A model generated the notes under the pieces. That model did not search any database. It saw only the letters and a program-made list of their open reading frames with translations, and was not told the DNA's origin. A DNA stretch of 64,000 bases from Pedobacter sp. KBW06 (GTDB lineage: Bacteria > Bacteroidota > Bacteroidia > Sphingobacteriales > Sphingobacteriaceae): contig NZ_QAJL01000004.1 of assembly GCF_003852525.1 (NCBI RefSeq), positions 101,809 to 165,808 of the forward strand, written 5' to 3'. Position numbers and translations under genes: made by a program. Below are positions 34,601-42,974 of this stretch, piece by piece; position 1 is the stretch's first letter, and every line of letters begins with the position of its first letter.

Positions 34601-34815
34601 AATGGAAAAACGGTCTGGCCTGGGTAATTGTAGGTGGACTAACCAGTTCACTATTCCTGACCCTGATCGTGGTTCCGGTAATGTACCAGGTATTCGACGG
34701 CATCTTAGACCGCTTTGGCTTCAATAAAAAAGGCAAAACGATGGAAGAACTGATCGCTGAACCTTACGACCATAAAGACGTAAAAGAATACGACCTGGAA
34801 GGCGGACATCATTAA
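31621..34815 (+). CDS. RND efflux permease (AcrB/HAE1 family)
   Basis: 1064 residues, standard RND length with 12 transmembrane helices and two large periplasmic loops. N-terminal ISIKRPTLVIVVFTVL is helix 1. The proton-relay Asp pair is in GILVDDAIVVLENI (helix 4). The C-terminal block GLVAKNAIILVDF is helix 10. It exports drugs, bile-salt-like compounds or metabolites using proton force. The substrate cannot be told, but the HAE1-type periplasmic domain argues against a metal pump. Last gene of the operon. Confidence 0.96.
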   Translation: MKITEISIKRPTLVIVVFTVLTLMGLLSYFGLSYELLPKFSNNVVSISTIYPGASPNEVENTVTKKIEDAVSSMENIKKLNAVSYESLSVVTITLNDKANVDLSLNEAQRKVNAILADLPTDVKPPSLNKFSLDDLPVITMSASAKMDDAAFYDLIDKRIAPILSRVTGVAQVNLVGGQEREIVVGLDADKIQGYGLSVPQIQQAILTSNLDFPTGSVKTENQDVLIRLSGKYKSIDELRNLVVATSKAGAQIRLSDVADVQDAQKEVEKIARIDRKGAIAIQIIKQSDANAVEVSKGMHKIVETLQKDYKANDLKMLIVNDSSIFTLESADAVIHDLILAIILVAFVMLFFLHSLRNAAIVMVSIPASLIATFIGIGLFGYTLNLMSLLGLSLVVGILVDDAIVVLENIYRHMEMGKNRVRAAYDATSEIGFTVVSITLVIVVVFFPIAVSSGLVSNILRQFCVVVIIATLLSLVTSFTIVPLLSSRFGKLEKIEGKNAFGRFILWFEKQLHKFTVWVTGILEWTLRHKAITLIGVFLLLLSSCGLTIGGFIGTEFFPKSDKGEFLVQIELPKDASIEKTNQVTQQAEAFLQTKKEITQLITTVGQSSGDFGGTQATAYKSEINVKLVERKEREDESSIYATKVSRELAKILVGAKVKTVPISILGIAENAPIDMVVMGSDLDSAMKYAEGAMKVLSKIQGSAEIKLSVEKGSPEINVQVDRDKMAALGLTLQTVGTTMQTAFSGNTDGKYRKGEYEYDINIRYQTFNRKDIDDVRNLIFINATGQQVKLSQFADIKEGAGPSQLERRDKSTSVSVKAQSIGRPTGTIVAELQTKLEEMEKNGQLKKPVGVSYVWAGDQENQSEGFGTLGIALMASIILVYLIMVALYDSFVYPFVVMFSIPLSVIGALLALALTNNSLGIFTILGLIMLIGLVAKNAIILVDFTNQMKAEGKSTHEALVLANHARLRPILMTTIAMVIGMLPIALASGAGAEWKNGLAWVIVGGLTSSLFLTLIVVPVMYQVFDGILDRFGFNKKGKTMEELIAEPYDHKDVKEYDLEGGHH

Positions 34816-34835
34816 CGACCATCCAAAGTCAGATC

Positions 34836-34869
34836 AAAGAGGAACCCTTTACCAGGGTTCCTCTTTTTT
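34836..34869 (+). terminator. Intrinsic terminator of the RND operon
   Basis: A 12-bp stem AAAGAGGAACCC / GGGTTCCTCTTT with a 7-base loop is followed by a T tract, 20 bases after the permease stop. Confidence 0.9.
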
Positions 34870-34908
34870 GTTTTAAATTAATGGTCAGAGTTTTGCTATA
34901 CACCAGGT

Positions 34909-35724
34909 ATGATGAAACATGCCTTATTACTCGCACTTACCTGTGGCTGGCTGGGTTCAAATGCCCAGCATCCTCCCGTATTTGAAGGAATGACCATGGA
35001 CTCTACCATTCTGGAATTAAATGACCTGCCTCTTGAACTGGTCAAATACAAATATGGCGCACAGAAAATCAGCTTCCTGGCCATTCACGATGATGAAGAT
35101 ACCGGCGTAAAAGCAGCTTTTGAATACCTCCGTTTAAACGGAGGTGATATCATTGATTGTCAGTACGGCGGACAGAGAAATTATGTCTTCAGTTATAACG
35201 GACAGGATTTTCAGACCGATCCGAACAGCATCTATTCCAGACCAGGCATCACCCTTGGCCTGGAGAAATATGGGAAAACAGATGAGGTCGTATCCGATCA
35301 GCTGGAACAGATCGGCAAGGAAATTCTTAACTTTTACCAACCTGCAAAACTGGGCTATATCTTTACCCTGCACAACAACGCAGACGAAGGATTCGGGATT
35401 TCCTCCTATCTCCCTGGCGCGGAACTGGAAAACGTGGCGGATTCCGTACACGTTAACCCTGCCATGGACCCTGACGACCTGATTCTGGTAACCGAAAAAG
35501 TGTTATTCAGCAAGCTGAAAAAAGAAAATGTAAATGTGGTGTTGCAGCATCAGGAAGCTGAAGACGATGGTTCCCTTTCGATCTATGCGATGAAAAACAA
35601 GATTCCTTACCTGAACGTGGAAGTTCAGCACGGCCATCTGGAAGACAATTTAATGCTGATAGAAGCGGGAGTCAGGGCATTGCGAGAAAGTTATCCTGAG
35701 CGCATAAAAAAGGCCGCAGATTAA
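34909..35724 (+). CDS. Unrecognised secreted protein, possible metallohydrolase-like fold
   Basis: 271 residues with a signal peptide (MMKHALLLALTCGWLGSNAQ). I do not recognise a named family. Motifs spaced like an M14/AstE-type zinc site are visible: AIHDDEDTGVKAA (His then Glu or Asp, near 58), FTLHNNADEGFG (His near 155) and YLNVEVQHGH near the C-terminus (Glu and His). This suggests a periplasmic amidase or carboxypeptidase-like enzyme, but it is only an inference. A stand-alone gene whose own stop lies within a terminator hairpin. Confidence 0.65.
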   Translation: MMKHALLLALTCGWLGSNAQHPPVFEGMTMDSTILELNDLPLELVKYKYGAQKISFLAIHDDEDTGVKAAFEYLRLNGGDIIDCQYGGQRNYVFSYNGQDFQTDPNSIYSRPGITLGLEKYGKTDEVVSDQLEQIGKEILNFYQPAKLGYIFTLHNNADEGFGISSYLPGAELENVADSVHVNPAMDPDDLILVTEKVLFSKLKKENVNVVLQHQEAEDDGSLSIYAMKNKIPYLNVEVQHGHLEDNLMLIEAGVRALRESYPERIKKAAD

Positions 35725-35738
35725 TCTGCAGCCTTTTC
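35707..35738 (+). terminator. Terminator overlapping the stop of the secreted hydrolase-like gene
   Basis: AAAAGGC-CGCAGATT / AATCTGC-A-GCCTTTT forms a stem with one bulge, ending in TTTTCTTTG. The stop codon lies within it. The A-rich left side could also serve the convergent dihydrolipoyl dehydrogenase gene. Confidence 0.7.
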
Positions 35739-35757
35739 TTTGATCAATCACAATTGA

Positions 35758-37164
35758 TTACATGTGTATTGCTCTATTTTCAGTCGCCGCCATTGCCGCT
35801 TCTTTAATTGCTTCTGTATAGGTTGGGTGAGCATGACAAATTCTTGCGATATCCTCTGCCGAAGCACGGAATTCCATCGCCACAACTGCCTCAGCAATCA
35901 TATCTGCTGCACGTGGGCCTATCATGTGAACACCAAGGATCTCATCAGTTTTAGCATCAGCCAATACTTTTACAAAACCATCCGTATCCATACTTGCTTT
36001 CGCACGTCCGCTTGCTTTGAAAGGGAATGACCCGGCTTTATAAGCCGTACCTTTTTCTTTCAGTTGTTCTTCTGTATAACCTACAGAAGCCACTTCAGGC
36101 CAGGTATACACTACGCCCGGAATCAGGTTATAATTGATATGTGGTTTTTGCCCTGCAATTGTTTCTGCAACATAAACACCTTCATCTTCCGCTTTATGCG
36201 CAAGCATAGCTCCTTTAATGACATCTCCGATCGCATATACACCAGGAACAGCCGTTTCTAAATGCTCATTTACCGGAATCTTGTTACCGCGCTCTTCTGG
36301 TGTGATGCCAATATTTTCCAAGCCTAAGCCCGTAGTATAAGCGGTACGTCCTACTGCCACGATGCAATAATCAGCTTCCAATTTTACCTGCTCACCTTTT
36401 GCATTATCTGCGGTTACCGTTACTCTTTTACCTTTAGCAGTAGCTCCGGTTACTTTATGTCCCATGTAAAACTCCATACCCAAAGATTTTTTCAACACAC
36501 GTTGAAGTTCTTTTCCCAGGCCGGCATCCATGGTTCCAATGATAGATGGCATAAATTCAACCACCGATACTTTAGTACCCAGACGTGCGTAAACTGATCC
36601 CAGTTCCAGACCAATTACACCACCACCGATCACCACCATTTCTTTAGGAACCTCTTTAATATTTAAAGCTTCTGTAGAAGTAATGATTCTCTTTTTATCG
36701 ATTGGTAAAAATGGCAAAGCAGTTGGCTTAGAACCCGAAGCAATGATCACATTTTTTGCAGTTACCGTTTCAGTAGTTCCATCTTCCTTAGTGATTTTGA
36801 TCGTATTCTTGTCTACGAAAGACCCGATTCCCTGGAAAGAATCAATTTTATTCTTTTTGAAAAGATATTGGATTCCAACCGTATTCTGTGTCACCACATC
36901 ATCCTTACGTGCAATCATCTGTGGCATATCCACTTTCAGATCTTTCAGGTTGATCCCATGAGTCTGGAAAGTATGTGCCGCATTGTGAAAATGCTCTGAA
37001 GAGTCTAACAATGCTTTTGAAGGGATACAACCTACATTTAAGCAGGTTCCACCAAAAGTTTTATATTTTTCTATCACTGCCGTTTTTAAGCCAAGTTGGG
37101 CACATCTGATTGCTCCAACATAACCGCCCGGGCCCGAGCCAATAACAACTACATCGTATTGCAT
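35758..37164 (-). CDS. lpdA: Dihydrolipoyl dehydrogenase (E3)
   Basis: 468 residues. The N-terminal FAD motif is VVIGSGPGGYVGAIR (6-20), and the redox-active disulfide is Cys 41 and Cys 46 in GGTCLNVGCIPSK. The NAD motif is VVIGGGVIGLELGSVY (about 178-193). The second FAD stretch is GVYAIGDV and the C-terminal catalytic His-Glu is in HAHPTYTEA. It reoxidises lipoamide for the 2-oxoacid dehydrogenase complexes. The E2 and E1 genes of the 2-oxoglutarate complex lie 4.5 kb downstream in this window, so this is likely their E3. Confidence 0.97.
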   Translation of the reverse strand: MQYDVVVIGSGPGGYVGAIRCAQLGLKTAVIEKYKTFGGTCLNVGCIPSKALLDSSEHFHNAAHTFQTHGINLKDLKVDMPQMIARKDDVVTQNTVGIQYLFKKNKIDSFQGIGSFVDKNTIKITKEDGTTETVTAKNVIIASGSKPTALPFLPIDKKRIITSTEALNIKEVPKEMVVIGGGVIGLELGSVYARLGTKVSVVEFMPSIIGTMDAGLGKELQRVLKKSLGMEFYMGHKVTGATAKGKRVTVTADNAKGEQVKLEADYCIVAVGRTAYTTGLGLENIGITPEERGNKIPVNEHLETAVPGVYAIGDVIKGAMLAHKAEDEGVYVAETIAGQKPHINYNLIPGVVYTWPEVASVGYTEEQLKEKGTAYKAGSFPFKASGRAKASMDTDGFVKVLADAKTDEILGVHMIGPRAADMIAEAVVAMEFRASAEDIARICHAHPTYTEAIKEAAMAATENRAIHM

Positions 37165-37186
37165 ATAAAGGATTTTTTTTGTTGCA

Positions 37187-37194
37187 CAAAGTTA
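37187..37194 (-). promoter_or_regulatory. Candidate -7 element for lpdA
   Basis: The minus strand reads TAACTTTG (TAnnTTTG), 23 bases upstream of the start. Confidence 0.5.
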
Positions 37195-37314
37195 ATAAAC
37201 CTAACACTAATAATCGCCCATATTCCAATTCTTTCCTCATCTTTAATGTTACAATCGCTAAAATGAGCAGACGTTTTCTGTATATTTAAGCTTCAATAAA
37301 AACCAATACCCAAC

Positions 37315-39192
37315 ATGACCCGCTTTAAATTTTCCTGGTTAATGATGATCCTGTTTTTTGCAGGGACATCCGGCTTTGCCCAGCAGTCAGATTCTGCGTA
37401 TGTACGTGAGAATTACACAAAAATCGAACGCAGCATCCCTATGCGCGATGGGATTAAATTGTTTACCGCAATCTACATCCCCAAGAATAAAGGAAAGAAA
37501 TATCCTTTTATGATCAACAGGACCCCTTATACCGTTTCCCCTTATGGTGAAAATAAATACAAACCGACCCTGGGCCCATCTCCTTTATTTCTTAGAGAAG
37601 GATTTATTTTTGTATACCAGGATGTACGCGGAAAATGGATGAGCGAAGGCGAATTTGTAGATGTAAGACCTCATATCGATCAAAAGAAAGGAAAAAAAGA
37701 CATCGATGAGAGTTCAGATACCTATGATACCATAGACTGGCTCATCAAAAATATTCCGGACAACAATGGTAAAGCAGGGATCTATGGGATTTCTTATCCT
37801 GGATTTTATTCTACGGCTTCATTGCCTGGCGCTCATGAAGGCCTGAAGGCAGTATCGCCTCAGGCACCCGTTACCGATTGGTTTATGGGGGATGACTTTC
37901 ACCATAACGGTGCCTTTATGCTGGCAGATGCTTTTAGCTTCTATTCTTCATTTGGTGTGCCAAGACCAAAACCGATTACCCCGGATAAAGGACCTAAACC
38001 CTTCAAATATCCGATCACGGACAACTACCGCTTTTACCTGAGTGTGGGTGCATTAAAAAATGTAAAACAAAAATACTTTGGCGACAGCATTAAATTCTGG
38101 GACGACCTGATGGCACACGGCACCTATGACGCTTTCTGGAAAGGAATGAACATCAGACCACATTTAACAGGCGTAAAACCAGCAGTCCTTGTGGTAGGTG
38201 GGTTCTTTGATGCAGAAGATGCTTACGGCGCTTTGCACACCTATCAGGCGATAGAAAAACAAAATCCTACGACAAAAAACAACCTCGTAATGGGTCCATG
38301 GTTTCATGGAGGATGGTCAAGAGGAACCGGAGAAAGTTTCGGAGACATCAGCTTCGGACAGGCAACAAGTACCTGGTACCAGAAAAACCTGGAATTCCCC
38401 TTCTTCATGCAATACCTGAAAGATGCCACCGATGCTAAAATTGCTGAAGCGAATATCTTTATTACCGGAAGCAATGAATGGAAAGGTTTTGCGACCTGGC
38501 CGCCACAAAATACAGAAAACAAAACCCTTTATTTTCAGCCGGAAGGTAAGCTCAGCTTCAAAAAGCCTACTGTCTCCAATAGCTATAACCAATACGAAAC
38601 CGACCCGGCCAATCCGGTTCCTTATCAGGATGGGGTACAGGCCAGAAGAACCAGGGAATACATGATCGATGATCAGCGCTTTGCAGCACGCAGACCTGAT
38701 GTACAGGTTTTCCAGACGGAAGTTTTGGAAGAGGATTTTACCTTAACAGGGCCAATTAATGCCAATCTTGTTGTGTCTACCTCCGGAACAGATGCCGACT
38801 ACGTAGTCAAACTGATTGACGTTTACCCGGAAGATGCCCTGCCAATGGAGCCCAATCCAAAAAACATCATTATGGGCGGATACCAGATGCTGGTGCGCGG
38901 AGAGGTAATGCGTGGAAAGTTTAGAAACAGTTTTGAAAAACCGGAACCCTTTATTCCAGGAAAAGTAACAAAAGTGAACTACAGCATTCCTGATGTGGCA
39001 CATACCTTCAAAAAAGGACATAGAATTATGATTCAGGTACAAAACTCCTGGTTCCCGCTGGTAGACCGGAACCCTCAGAAATTCATCGATATTTATCATG
39101 CATCGGACAGCGATTTCCAAAAAGCAGTTCAGCGCATCTACCACGATGAGCAAAATGCATCTTCAGTATCTGTGACGGTATTAAAGCCCTAA
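37315..39192 (+). CDS. CocE/NonD family hydrolase (X-Pro dipeptidyl-peptidase-like, S15)
   Basis: 625 residues. Signal peptide about 1-22 (ends GFAQ). The alpha/beta-hydrolase domain has the nucleophile in GIYGISYPGFYS (Ser about 160), VFVYQDVRGKWMSEGEF is the oxyanion region, and the C-terminal jelly-roll (X-Pro_C) domain spans about 370-620. Family members cleave X-Pro peptides, cephalosporin esters or cocaine-like esters. It is secreted. It is followed by an M1 aminopeptidase after 9 bases, so the pair may form a peptide-degrading unit. Confidence 0.92.
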   Translation: MTRFKFSWLMMILFFAGTSGFAQQSDSAYVRENYTKIERSIPMRDGIKLFTAIYIPKNKGKKYPFMINRTPYTVSPYGENKYKPTLGPSPLFLREGFIFVYQDVRGKWMSEGEFVDVRPHIDQKKGKKDIDESSDTYDTIDWLIKNIPDNNGKAGIYGISYPGFYSTASLPGAHEGLKAVSPQAPVTDWFMGDDFHHNGAFMLADAFSFYSSFGVPRPKPITPDKGPKPFKYPITDNYRFYLSVGALKNVKQKYFGDSIKFWDDLMAHGTYDAFWKGMNIRPHLTGVKPAVLVVGGFFDAEDAYGALHTYQAIEKQNPTTKNNLVMGPWFHGGWSRGTGESFGDISFGQATSTWYQKNLEFPFFMQYLKDATDAKIAEANIFITGSNEWKGFATWPPQNTENKTLYFQPEGKLSFKKPTVSNSYNQYETDPANPVPYQDGVQARRTREYMIDDQRFAARRPDVQVFQTEVLEEDFTLTGPINANLVVSTSGTDADYVVKLIDVYPEDALPMEPNPKNIIMGGYQMLVRGEVMRGKFRNSFEKPEPFIPGKVTKVNYSIPDVAHTFKKGHRIMIQVQNSWFPLVDRNPQKFIDIYHASDSDFQKAVQRIYHDEQNASSVSVTVLKP

Positions 39193-39200
39193 TCTGAATC

Positions 39201-40856
39201 ATGAAAAAGATTATATATTTAACACTGGCATTGCTTGGCTGTACGCAGCTCAGCAATGCACAGCTGCTCAGCGGGAAAACCAAATTTACTCGCGCAGACA
39301 GCCTGCGGGGAACACTGAGCCCCTTGCGCGCCTGCTACGACATCAATTACTACCATCTTGATGTGAAGGTGGATATCGATCAAAAGTTCATCAGCGGAAG
39401 CAACGAATTTCAATTCAAGGCGACTCAGGATTTCAGCAAATTACAATTCGACCTGTTCGAAAACCTCAGGGTAGAAAAGGTGGTGTATAAAAACAAAAAC
39501 GTTCCTTTCAAAAGAGAGTTCAATGCGGTATTTGTAGATTTCCAGCAGACCATTACCAAAGGAACTAAAGACAGCTTTACCGTATTTTACTCCGGAAATC
39601 CAATCATTGCCAAAACCCCGCCATGGGACGGAGGTTTTATTTTCAGCAAGGATAAATCCGGAAATCCATGGGTTTCTGTGGCCTGTCAGGGTCTGGGTGC
39701 CAGCAGCTGGTGGCCAAACAAAGACCATCAAAGCGATGAGGTAGACAGTATACTGATCAGCATCAGCGTACCTAAAGGGCTTCAGGAAATTTCAAATGGC
39801 CGTTTAAGGAGCACCAAAGAACGCCCGGACGGCTATACCCAGTACAACTGGTTTGTAAGTAATCCGATCAATAACTATAACGTCACCTTTTACATCGGGA
39901 AGTATGCGCACTGGACAGATCAGTATGCAGGAGAGAAAGGTAATCTTTCTATCGATTACTGGTCTTTGAAAGAAGACAGCACAAAGGCCCGCCCGCACTG
40001 GGACGCGGATGTGAAGCCGATGCTCAAATCCTTTGAACACTGGTTCGGTCCTTATCCTTTTTATGAAGATGGATATAAGCTCGTCCAGGCCCCTCATCTG
40101 GGCATGGAGCACCAAAGCGCAGTAGCCTATGGAAACCTCTTTAAAATGGGCTATCTTGGCAGAGACCTTTCCGGTACCGGATGGGGAATGAAGTTTGATT
40201 TTATTACCATTCACGAAAGCGGGCATGAGTGGTTCGGAAACAACATCACCACAAAAGACATTGCCGACATGTGGGTCCACGAAGGCTTTACCAATTATTC
40301 TGAAGCTTTATTTACAGAATCCACTCAGGGAAAAGAAGCGGGCTCAGCTTATGTCATCGGCGTCAGGAAAAGCATCGCCAATGATGTTCCGGTTATCGGT
40401 GCCTATGATGTCAATCACGAAGGTTCGGGAGACATGTATTACAAAGGAGCCAACCTCGTTCACCTGATCAGACAGCTGATCAATGATGATGAGAAATTCA
40501 GAGGCATCCTCAGGGGCCTGAATAAAACCTTCTACCATCAAACAGTAACCACCCAACAGGTGGAGCAGTACATCATGAAACAAAGCGGATTAAAACTGGA
40601 AAAGGTATTTGATCAGTATTTGAGAACAACGATGGTGCCTGTCCTGGAATATAAAATTGAAGGGGACAAACTTTCCTACAGGTGGACTTCCTGTGTGAAA
40701 AACTTTGACATGCCTTTAAAAGTAACCTTGAAGGACCAGGGCTTTTCCAGCATCTACCCTACTACAGCCTGGAAAACTACCGGATTGAGCAGCCAGATCA
40801 ATAAAGATAATTTCAAAGCAGATCCAAATTTTTACGTTAAAACAAAAAATTTATAG
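39201..40856 (+). CDS. M1 family zinc aminopeptidase
   Basis: 551 residues with a signal peptide (about 1-20, ending SNAQ). The zinc motif is HESGHEWFGNN with the third ligand Glu exactly 18 residues on (WVHEGF), the HExxH-x18-E arrangement of gluzincins. The substrate-recognition GxMEN block appears as LGMEHQSAVAYG. It is shorter than PepN because the C-terminal ARM-like domain is small. It removes N-terminal residues from peptides outside the cytoplasm. Probably co-transcribed with the preceding S15-type peptidase. Confidence 0.95.
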   Translation: MKKIIYLTLALLGCTQLSNAQLLSGKTKFTRADSLRGTLSPLRACYDINYYHLDVKVDIDQKFISGSNEFQFKATQDFSKLQFDLFENLRVEKVVYKNKNVPFKREFNAVFVDFQQTITKGTKDSFTVFYSGNPIIAKTPPWDGGFIFSKDKSGNPWVSVACQGLGASSWWPNKDHQSDEVDSILISISVPKGLQEISNGRLRSTKERPDGYTQYNWFVSNPINNYNVTFYIGKYAHWTDQYAGEKGNLSIDYWSLKEDSTKARPHWDADVKPMLKSFEHWFGPYPFYEDGYKLVQAPHLGMEHQSAVAYGNLFKMGYLGRDLSGTGWGMKFDFITIHESGHEWFGNNITTKDIADMWVHEGFTNYSEALFTESTQGKEAGSAYVIGVRKSIANDVPVIGAYDVNHEGSGDMYYKGANLVHLIRQLINDDEKFRGILRGLNKTFYHQTVTTQQVEQYIMKQSGLKLEKVFDQYLRTTMVPVLEYKIEGDKLSYRWTSCVKNFDMPLKVTLKDQGFSSIYPTTAWKTTGLSSQINKDNFKADPNFYVKTKNL

Positions 40857-40910
40857 TAAATCTTGCAACAATCAGGACATGGCTTGCGTCTTATAGAAAA
40901 CCTTAACCAC

Positions 40911-41642
40911 ATGAAAAAATTTAGCTTAATACTAACCTTTGCATTTTTTGGTCTTGTTGGCCTCAGCAAAGCTGAAAAACCAATCAGAATCAGCGTTTCA
41001 AGTCTCCATGATGAAGAAAGAAAAGTAAGTAACTTTACCGGCATCGGTATTTCCGGACCGCTTAAAGTTTATGTGAAGATCGGGAATACTGAAAGTCTCC
41101 GGCTGGAAGGTGATCAGGAAGGCATAGACGAACTGATTACAGAAGTAAAAAATGGCACTTTAAACATCAAACCAAAAAAATCGAACTCCAATAATTGGTT
41201 CGGAAGGTCAAATTCCAAAATCACCGCCTATATCACAGTAAAGAAGTTAACCTCCCTGGCCATGGCGGGATCAGGAAGCATAGAAGTAGAAAACACAGTG
41301 AATGCAGATGATTTTAACGCTGCAATCAGTGGTTCCGGAAGCATCAAAGCGACGGTCAATGCACAAAGTCTGAAAGCAGCCATCAGCGGGTCGGGAAACC
41401 TGTCCTTTGCAGGATCAGTAAAAAAAGCAGATGTAGCGATCAGCGGATCGGGAAGCTTCTCCGGAAAAAGCCTGTCATCAAATGACGTGAACGCGCACAT
41501 CAGCGGTTCAGGAAACATTTACATCAATGCAGAAAAAACAATCAATGCAGCAATCGGAGGTTCCGGAAACATCAACTATACCGGAAATCCAACCGTGACC
41601 AAAGCAATCGGCGGATCGGGAAAAGTCAGAAAAGCAGACTAG
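40911..41642 (+). CDS. Head GIN domain (DUF2807) secreted protein
   Basis: 243 residues from the ATG at 40911. The frame runs upstream to 40863 but lacks a signal sequence there. Signal peptide about 1-21 (ends SKA). The mature part is a right-handed beta-helix-like head GIN domain with at least six evenly spaced ISGSGS/ISGSGN or IGGSGN turns between about 120 and 240. Function unknown; it is probably an adhesive or cell-surface protein. It is on the same strand as the two peptidases and closes the group before the terminator. Confidence 0.9.
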   Translation: MKKFSLILTFAFFGLVGLSKAEKPIRISVSSLHDEERKVSNFTGIGISGPLKVYVKIGNTESLRLEGDQEGIDELITEVKNGTLNIKPKKSNSNNWFGRSNSKITAYITVKKLTSLAMAGSGSIEVENTVNADDFNAAISGSGSIKATVNAQSLKAAISGSGNLSFAGSVKKADVAISGSGSFSGKSLSSNDVNAHISGSGNIYINAEKTINAAIGGSGNINYTGNPTVTKAIGGSGKVRKAD

Positions 41643-41671
41643 AAGAAATAGCCTGGCCAAAAATAAGGCAT

Positions 41672-41710
41672 AAAAAAAACCCCGGACAATGAGTCCGGGG
41701 ATTTTTTTTA
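41672..41710. terminator. Bidirectional terminator between head-GIN and sucB genes
   Basis: CCCCGGAC / GTCCGGGG arms with a 5-base loop are flanked by A8 and T8 tracts, giving a terminator for both converging transcripts. Confidence 0.9.
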
Positions 41711-41725
41711 TATGCTTAATTCAGA

Positions 41726-42955
41726 CTATACGCCTAAAAGCAATCTTGCAGGATCTTCCAGTAATTGTTTTACCCTTACCAGGAAGCCAACAGACTCTCT
41801 TCCATCAATGATGCGGTGATCATAAGACAATGCTAAATACATCATCGGACGGATCACTACTTCACCTTTTTCGGCGATAGGACGCTCAATAATATTGTGC
41901 ATTCCCAGGATCGCAGATTGCGGTGAGTTGATGATTGGAGTCGACATCATTGAACCAAATACCCCACCATTGGTGATGGTAAATGTTCCACCTGTCATCT
42001 CTTCGATCGTCAATTTGCTATCGCGGGCTTTGGTAGCCAGTTCGATTACTGATTTTTCAATTTGTGCAAGCGTTAAACTTTCTGCATTTCTGATGATCGG
42101 AACAACCAATCCTTTAGGTGCAGAAACCGCGATAGAGATGTCTACAAAATCATTGTAAACCAATTCTTCGCCATCAATCCTTGCATTTACTGCAGGGAAA
42201 TCTTTCATTGCCTCGCAAACAGCCTTGGTAAAGAAGCTCATGAAGCCTAAACCAACACCATATTTTTCTTTAAACTGATCTTTATACTTTCCGCGAAGAT
42301 CCATGATCGGCTTCATGTTTACCTCGTTAAAAGTAGTCAACATTGCCGTTTCATTTTTCACTGCTACCAAACGTTTTGCAACCGTTTTACGTAGTGGCGA
42401 CATTTTTTGTCTGCGCTCGTTTCTTGCACCCGCAACCGGGGCAACCACTGCTGCAGCTGCAGGGGCAGCAGCTTTAGGCTGTGCTTTTTCTGCGTTTAAT
42501 GCATCTTCTTTAGTAATCCTTCCATCTACACCTGTTCCTTTTACAGATCCGGCATCCACACCTTTTTCTGCAAGGATCTTTCCTGCCGATGGTGATGGAG
42601 TACCTGTCGCATAGCTGTCTCCGGATTTCTCTGCTACCGGAGCAGATTTTGTGTCTTCAGCAACAACAGCTTTTTCTGCTGCAGGCGCTGCAGGTGCTTC
42701 TTTAGATTTAAGAGCGGCACCGCCGTCTTCAATTTTACAAACTACTGCACCTATAGCCAATGTATCGCCTTCACTAGCCACTGTCTTTAAAGTTCCGGCC
42801 TGTTCTGCAGTTAATTCAAAAGTTGCTTTATCAGATTCCAATTCAGCAATTACTTCATCCATTTCTACTGCATCCCCATCATTTTTCACCCAACGTGATA
42901 AAACAACTTCGGTGATTGACTCGCCTACTGGCGGAACTTTTATTTCTATACTCAT
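41726..42955 (-). CDS. sucB: Dihydrolipoyllysine-residue succinyltransferase (2-oxoglutarate dehydrogenase E2)
   Basis: 409 residues. The lipoyl domain spans 1-78 with lipoyl-Lys 43 in ESDKATFE, followed by an Ala/Pro-rich linker. The E3-binding domain covers about 115-155 (SPSAGKILAEKG, GVDGRITKEDAL). The catalytic CoA-transferase domain spans about 180-409 with the active site YDHRIIDGRE. It transfers succinyl from lipoate to CoA in the TCA cycle. It lies 19 bases after the E1 gene on the same strand. Confidence 0.97.
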   Translation of the reverse strand: MSIEIKVPPVGESITEVVLSRWVKNDGDAVEMDEVIAELESDKATFELTAEQAGTLKTVASEGDTLAIGAVVCKIEDGGAALKSKEAPAAPAAEKAVVAEDTKSAPVAEKSGDSYATGTPSPSAGKILAEKGVDAGSVKGTGVDGRITKEDALNAEKAQPKAAAPAAAAVVAPVAGARNERRQKMSPLRKTVAKRLVAVKNETAMLTTFNEVNMKPIMDLRGKYKDQFKEKYGVGLGFMSFFTKAVCEAMKDFPAVNARIDGEELVYNDFVDISIAVSAPKGLVVPIIRNAESLTLAQIEKSVIELATKARDSKLTIEEMTGGTFTITNGGVFGSMMSTPIINSPQSAILGMHNIIERPIAEKGEVVIRPMMYLALSYDHRIIDGRESVGFLVRVKQLLEDPARLLLGV

Positions 42956-42974
42956 AACTGATGTATTATATTTT

